Positions 59,976-64,000 of a DNA stretch of 64,000 bases are shown here, one piece after another; within the stretch, counting starts at the first letter, position 1, and each line of letters begins with the position of its first letter. The notes under the pieces were generated by a model that was not told the DNA's origin, did not search any database, and was given only the letters and a program-made list of their open reading frames with translations. Source of the stretch: Enoplolaimus lenunculus (lineage: Eukaryota; Nematoda; Enoplea; Enoplida; Thoracostomopsidae); the NCBI GenBank assembly GCA_030248215.1, contig JASANG010003281.1, positions 16,144-80,143 on the forward strand, given 5' to 3'. The translations under genes and the position numbers were made by a program.

Positions 59976-60185
59976 TAATTATTTTTTATACTATTCACTA
60001 TCATTGAAAAAATAAATCGTTTTTATGTGATTATGCACGGAGCCTTATGTTAATATATATTGTATAAAAACTTGATAAAAGCAAGGGTCGCATGTAATAT
60101 GTGACCATGACACTAACGCAGATTTTCTCTTTTTTGAGTGGTTCTGGCCGGAAGATTGGTCCTGTGGCAAAATCATGATGGCTTC

Positions 60186-60260
60186 GGTTGGGACAGCGGG
60201 ACACTGAGAAAGCGGAACAGTTGGAACAATGGGGACCGACGGACAGCTGGGCTGACAAGA
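60186..60260. repeat. Short GGGACAGC tandem remnant
   Basis: About nine degenerate gggacagc/ggaacagt octamers. They resemble the reverse complement of the octamer array at 35194-36979 and may be a remnant of a second copy of that element. No termini were found. Confidence 0.5.
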
Positions 60261-60499
60261 AAATGCTCCTCCACATAAAAAAATTTTGTTTAATTGGATT
60301 CTCATCAGAGATGGTGCCGCCCCCCTGGCCCCAACAGATTCAAGACACCCTAAGCAAGATGTGAGCTCGTCGCCTTCCGAACCCCCACATAAAAGAATTC
60401 ATTGGTGGAACATATGGTCGAAGGCGGTATTTTGGGATTTCGGAATATGGTTGAAGATGGGTGCTCCTATATCAAACACAGTATATATTTTGAAAGTGT

Positions 60500-61045
60500 T
60501 TATTTGAACCTAACACTATTGTTAGTTTAGCCCTTTCTCTCATAATACGTGCAATTCGCACTATGAGCAGTGTTTAACAATATATGCGCAGTGGAAAATT
60601 TTCACAAGACAACGCCTCCCACCCGTCATACTGGGATTCGAATCTCACCTTCAAATCACGTCTAATATATGAAATTTAATACTTTCCTGTGAGAAATGGT
60701 ACATCGATTATGAGTTTCTGGCATGCGCTTTGCTGGTTTGGCGCATACTATAGTGATCAGAATATGATGCTGTATTAACCCTTTCTCTCATGAATATTTT
60801 CTATTTCCCCTGAGACCTACTTTAATGCTAAGATTCGAACTCCAGTGACTGGAGTGGGAGGCGTATACCATCACCACTCAGCTATAGGAGCTTGACGCTC
60901 GAGCCCGAGGGGGCTCTCACGTCTTGTGGTGATTTAGTACTATGTATACGTGTTGCAATTGTTAAACACGGTGCGATATATACTATTTAACGTATATACA
61001 CTGCGCTGAGTTGCCTACAGACAACTCAATGTGAGAAGGGGTTCT
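60500..61045. repeat. Pair of family 2 SINEs facing each other
   Basis: A plus-oriented copy (about 60500-60740) has gggattcgaatctc as box B but a shortened head. A minus-oriented copy (about 60776-61045) has box A tatagctgagtggtgatggt and box B ggagttcgaatctt. Both carry the flank gcagtgtttaa/ttaaacac and the gtgagagcc-type block seen at 37400-37640. Confidence 0.7.
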
Positions 61046-61167
61046 AGATAGTAAACTGAAAATTTTTCGCTTAAGTAATAAAGAGGAGCTTCTCATTTTG
61101 ATCTCTAAGTTTACTGCATAAATGACTTAAGGACCAAATAAAGTTTGGTTCGAAACTAAAGCATATA

Positions 61168-61470
61168 CTGTATTGACCCGAATAAGAGGGGGGACTGCTT
61201 GTTATTCGGTTACGGTCTGTTATTTATTTTTAACCCACGCCCCGCCGCCTTTCGTTACTGATATATATCTGGTACTGCAACTATCCGTTAAATTATAGGT
61301 TTATTTGTCTCGTTTCAATAGTTTATAGTTTAAGTGATAATAAAAGGTTATACTTAGGAATGTACTTTCAAAATTTAAGTACGCTTTGAAGTTACGAACT
61401 CAAATTATTTGGTCCTGGAGTCATTTATGCGCCACAATTAAGGTTTATTGACATTTATGGACTCTAATTA
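61168..61470. mobile_element. Truncated CTGTAGTGACCCG-family MITE
   Basis: The left end is TA-CTGTATTGACCCGAATAAG, followed by family sequence up to tggactctaattag at 61470. There the 81-bp minisatellite begins, and the right terminus is not found. Confidence 0.75.
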
Positions 61471-62873
61471 GTACCCTGGGTTGGTAGGGAAATCTGAAGC
61501 ATAGGTTTTGGTTGGAAAACGGGAAAAGTGGAAAATTCTAATACCTAGATTTTCCCTTGGGTTGGTAGGGAAAATCTGAAGCATAGGTTTTGGTTGGAAA
61601 AGGGGAAAAGTGTAAAATTCTAATGCATAGATTTTTCACCTGGGTTGGTAGGGAAATCTGAAGCATGGGTTTTGGTTGGAAAAGTGGAAAATTCGAATGG
61701 CTAGATTTTCCCCTGGGTTGGTAGGCAAAATCTGAAGCATAGGTTTTGGTTGGAAAACGGGAAAAGTGTAAATTCTAATGCCTAGATTTTTCACCTCGGT
61801 TGGTAGGGAAAATCAGAAGCGCAGGTTTTGGTTGGAAAACGGGAAAAGTGGAAAATTGAAATGCCTAGATATTTTCTTGGTTAGTAAGAAATATCTGAAG
61901 CAAAGGTTTTGGTTGAAAAGCGGGAAAAGTGGAAAATTTTAATGCCTAGATTTTTACCCTGGGTTGGTAGGGATATCTGAAGCATAGGTTTTGGTTGGAA
62001 AACGGGAAAAGTGGAAAATTCTAATGCCTAGGTTTTTATTCTGGGTTGGTAGGGAAAATCTGAAGCATAAGTTTTGGTTGGAAAACAGGAAAAGTGGAAA
62101 ATTGAAATGCCTAGATATTTTCTTGGTTAGTAAGAGAAATCTAAAGCGATGGTTGAAAAACGGGAAAAGTGGAAAATTCAAGCGTAGGGCACAGGTTTTG
62201 GTTGGAAAACGAGAAAAGTGGAAAATTCTAATGCCTAGATTTTTCCCCTGGGTTGGTAGGGAAAACCTGAAGCAAAGGTTTCGGTTGAAAAACGGGAAAA
62301 GTGGAAAATTCTAATGCCTAGATTTTTTCGCTGGGTTGGTAGGGAAAACCTGAAGCAAAGGTTTCGGTTGGAAAATGGGAAAAGTGGAAAATTCAAGCGT
62401 AAGGCATAGGTTTTGGTTGGAAAACGGGAAAGTGGAAAATTGAAATGCCTAGATTTTACCCTGGGTTGTTAGCGAAAATCTGGAACATTGGCTTTAGCTG
62501 GAAAACGGGAAAAGTGGACAATTTTAATGCCTAAATTTTTACCTGTGGGTTGGTAGGGAAAATCTGAAGCATAGGTTTTGGTTGGAAAACGGGAAAAGTG
62601 GAAAATTTTAATGCCTAGATTTGCCCTGGTTTGATGGGGAATATCTGAAGTATAGGTTTTGGTTGGAAAATGGGAAAAGTGGAAAATTTAAAGACCTAGA
62701 TTTACCTTAGGTTGATAGGTAAAATCTGAAGCATAGGTTTTGGCTGGAAAAAGGGAAAAGTGGAAAATTTCAATGCCTAGATTTACCCTGGGTTGGTAGG
62801 TAAAATCTGATGCATAGGTTTTGGCTGGAAAAAGGGAAAAGTGGAAAATTTTAATGCTTAGATTTACCCTGGT
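61471..62873. repeat. 81-bp minisatellite, about 17 copies
   Basis: Each unit reads, in order: ctgggttggtaggg, aaaatctgaagcataggttt, tggttggaaaacgggaaaag, tggaaaattctaatgcctag, attttt. Units vary by small insertions and by shortened copies joined at ttcaagcgtagggcat. It is the reverse orientation of 8641-9055. Open frames across it are not genes. Confidence 0.9.
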
Positions 62874-62879
62874 GTAAAG

Positions 62880-63974
62880 ATACCAATGCTACCACAGCTC
62901 GTGAAGCTGAAAAATTAGGTTCTGAGCCTGGGATACACACGTTTTGATGTGGAAAGGCACTGCGAGCCGCAGGAACCTGTTGTATTAGATCCTACTAACA
63001 GCAGAGCCCTGTACACATGGTCACTGGATTGTGACTGTGTTGTCCAGTGAGTTCTGAGTTGGCGTAGAGCGGTTCTTGAAAGTTTAGTTCCGTAGGACGG
63101 TGTTTGTGCGCACACAAGGTTTTGGGTCGGGATACGAGTTGGTGGAGTTTGTCTAAGTAGCACAAGGCCTGTACTACTGCGGAATGCTTACCCAATTCAG
63201 GTTGTTTGTTAATATCTCACACTCCATAGCAGCTCCTACCCACTACAATTAAGGGGCACCACAGCTTGGTTTGCCTGGTTCTCAACTTAACCCCCGCAAC
63301 ATACCCAAGCCGGGGTGGCTTGGGTATGCACACTTTAACGTGTGTTCCCTTTTCCCTTCTCGCGTTCCTTCTTTCTCTCTTTTGTTTTCTCTGTGCTTTC
63401 TTTCTTTTGTTTCTCGTGTTTTGTTGTTTTCTTGCTTTTGTTTCTCCGGTTTTCTCTTTTCGTTTTCGTTTCTACTTTTACCGGTTTTTATTAAATTTGC
63501 ATAAATTTAATAAAATTTCACAGAAATTTTGGAAATTATGCAAATTTATGCACACTACTTAAAACTTGCTTAAATTTTCAGCTATAAAAGCAGTCGGCAA
63601 TCATTCTCAAAATGACAGTTTCCTATTTTAATCAGTATGTGAACGTTTGGGTTTCATTTGGCAGCATCAAATGGAGATAGTGTTTTTTTAATGTTATTAA
63701 GTGTTGTACGGGTTTTCTGGTTGTTTTCTAGTAGTAAATTCAGCAGTGCTTTTCTAAGACATGTCACATAAACTGTTCGTAACCGAGTTTATTTACAAGT
63801 AACTCGCAATTGGTCATAGGCAGCTGGCCTTGACTGGTGTGGGTGGCCGTGCTGACTCAACCCTGCTGTGCAGGCTTGTCATTTGATCAGCCGGATCTCC
63901 ATCCTCTAGCGGCTCCGCCGGCGTGCTGTTTAACTAGTCAAAAATAATAATAATAACTGGTATTTGTTACAAAA
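62880..63974. other. Right-edge region without a recognised gene
   Basis: No conserved exon was seen. A short palindrome (acccaagccggggtggcttgggt) lies at about 63303-63326, followed by a pyrimidine-rich run at 63345-63470. From about 63825 the sequence turns GC-richer, as is common near a first exon. Confidence 0.4.
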
Positions 63975-64000
63975 ATGTCTCAGAAAGACTCATCAACAAC
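63975..64000 (+). CDS. Possible gene start cut by the window edge
   Basis: An ATG in an A-rich context (acaaaaATG) opens MSQKDSST at the very edge. The polar start and preceding AT-rich leader look plausible, but eight codons prove nothing and the family is unknown. Confidence 0.2.

Noticed and set aside
1-64000. CRISPR arrays, bacterial operons, riboswitches
   Set aside because: Spliced animal genes, SINEs and MITEs show that the DNA is eukaryotic. The tandem arrays have no unique spacers.

Overview
The window is animal genomic DNA, AT-rich, with long introns and a heavy load of repeats. It most likely comes from a nematode. The strongest pointer is a ZP-domain protein on the + strand (29151-33538) whose sequence follows the nematode cuticlin family closely. 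Every host gene except one is split into small exons by introns of 0.4-4 kb. The genome looks larger and more repeat-laden than that of Caenorhabditis, so an enoplean/dorylaimian lineage is possible, but that is inference and no species is assigned.

Five host genes can be reconstructed from conserved exons with GT/AG borders and matching phases. (1) Minus strand 6900-3037: a secreted-then-anchored protein with a von Willebrand factor A domain, a poly-threonine mucin-like tract and a membrane anchor. (2) Plus strand 15646-24401: a secretory carrier membrane protein (SCAMP), nine exon positions, with two alternative copies of exon 8. (3) Plus strand 29151-33538: the cuticlin-like ZP protein, four exons. 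(4) Minus strand 39520-38903: the RNase P/MRP subunit Rpp20 (POP7), a single exon. (5) Plus strand 53340-57437: a small single-PDZ protein of the TIP-1/TAX1BP3 family, four exons. Weaker candidates are a cullin-like fragment (minus, 1890-2160), a possible membrane-protein gene just upstream of POP7, an unrecognised intronless coiled-coil ORF (10365-11540) and a possible gene start at the right edge.

The rest is mostly non-autonomous DNA transposons, tRNA-derived SINEs and minisatellites. At least nine families of short inverted-repeat elements are present. Several have perfect 8-bp target duplications (hAT-type), others TA or TTA duplications. Nearly every family carries its own short motif, often palindromic, repeated through its interior; in one case this has grown into about 1.7 kb of an 8-bp repeat enclosed by perfect 27-bp inverted termini. 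Nested insertions are common and give a relative order of activity.

Layout: 0-7 kb cullin-like fragment, fold-back elements and the vWA gene; 7-15 kb repeats and the coiled-coil ORF; 15.6-24.4 kb SCAMP; 24.4-29 kb repeats; 29-33.5 kb cuticlin; 33.5-38.9 kb repeats including the 8-bp array; 38.9-40.1 kb POP7 and neighbour; 40.5-53 kb SINEs and nested elements; 53.3-57.4 kb TIP-1; 57.4-64 kb repeats and an 81-bp minisatellite. The five host genes act in unrelated places (cell surface, membrane trafficking, cuticle, tRNA processing, PDZ scaffolding), and nothing suggests an operon.
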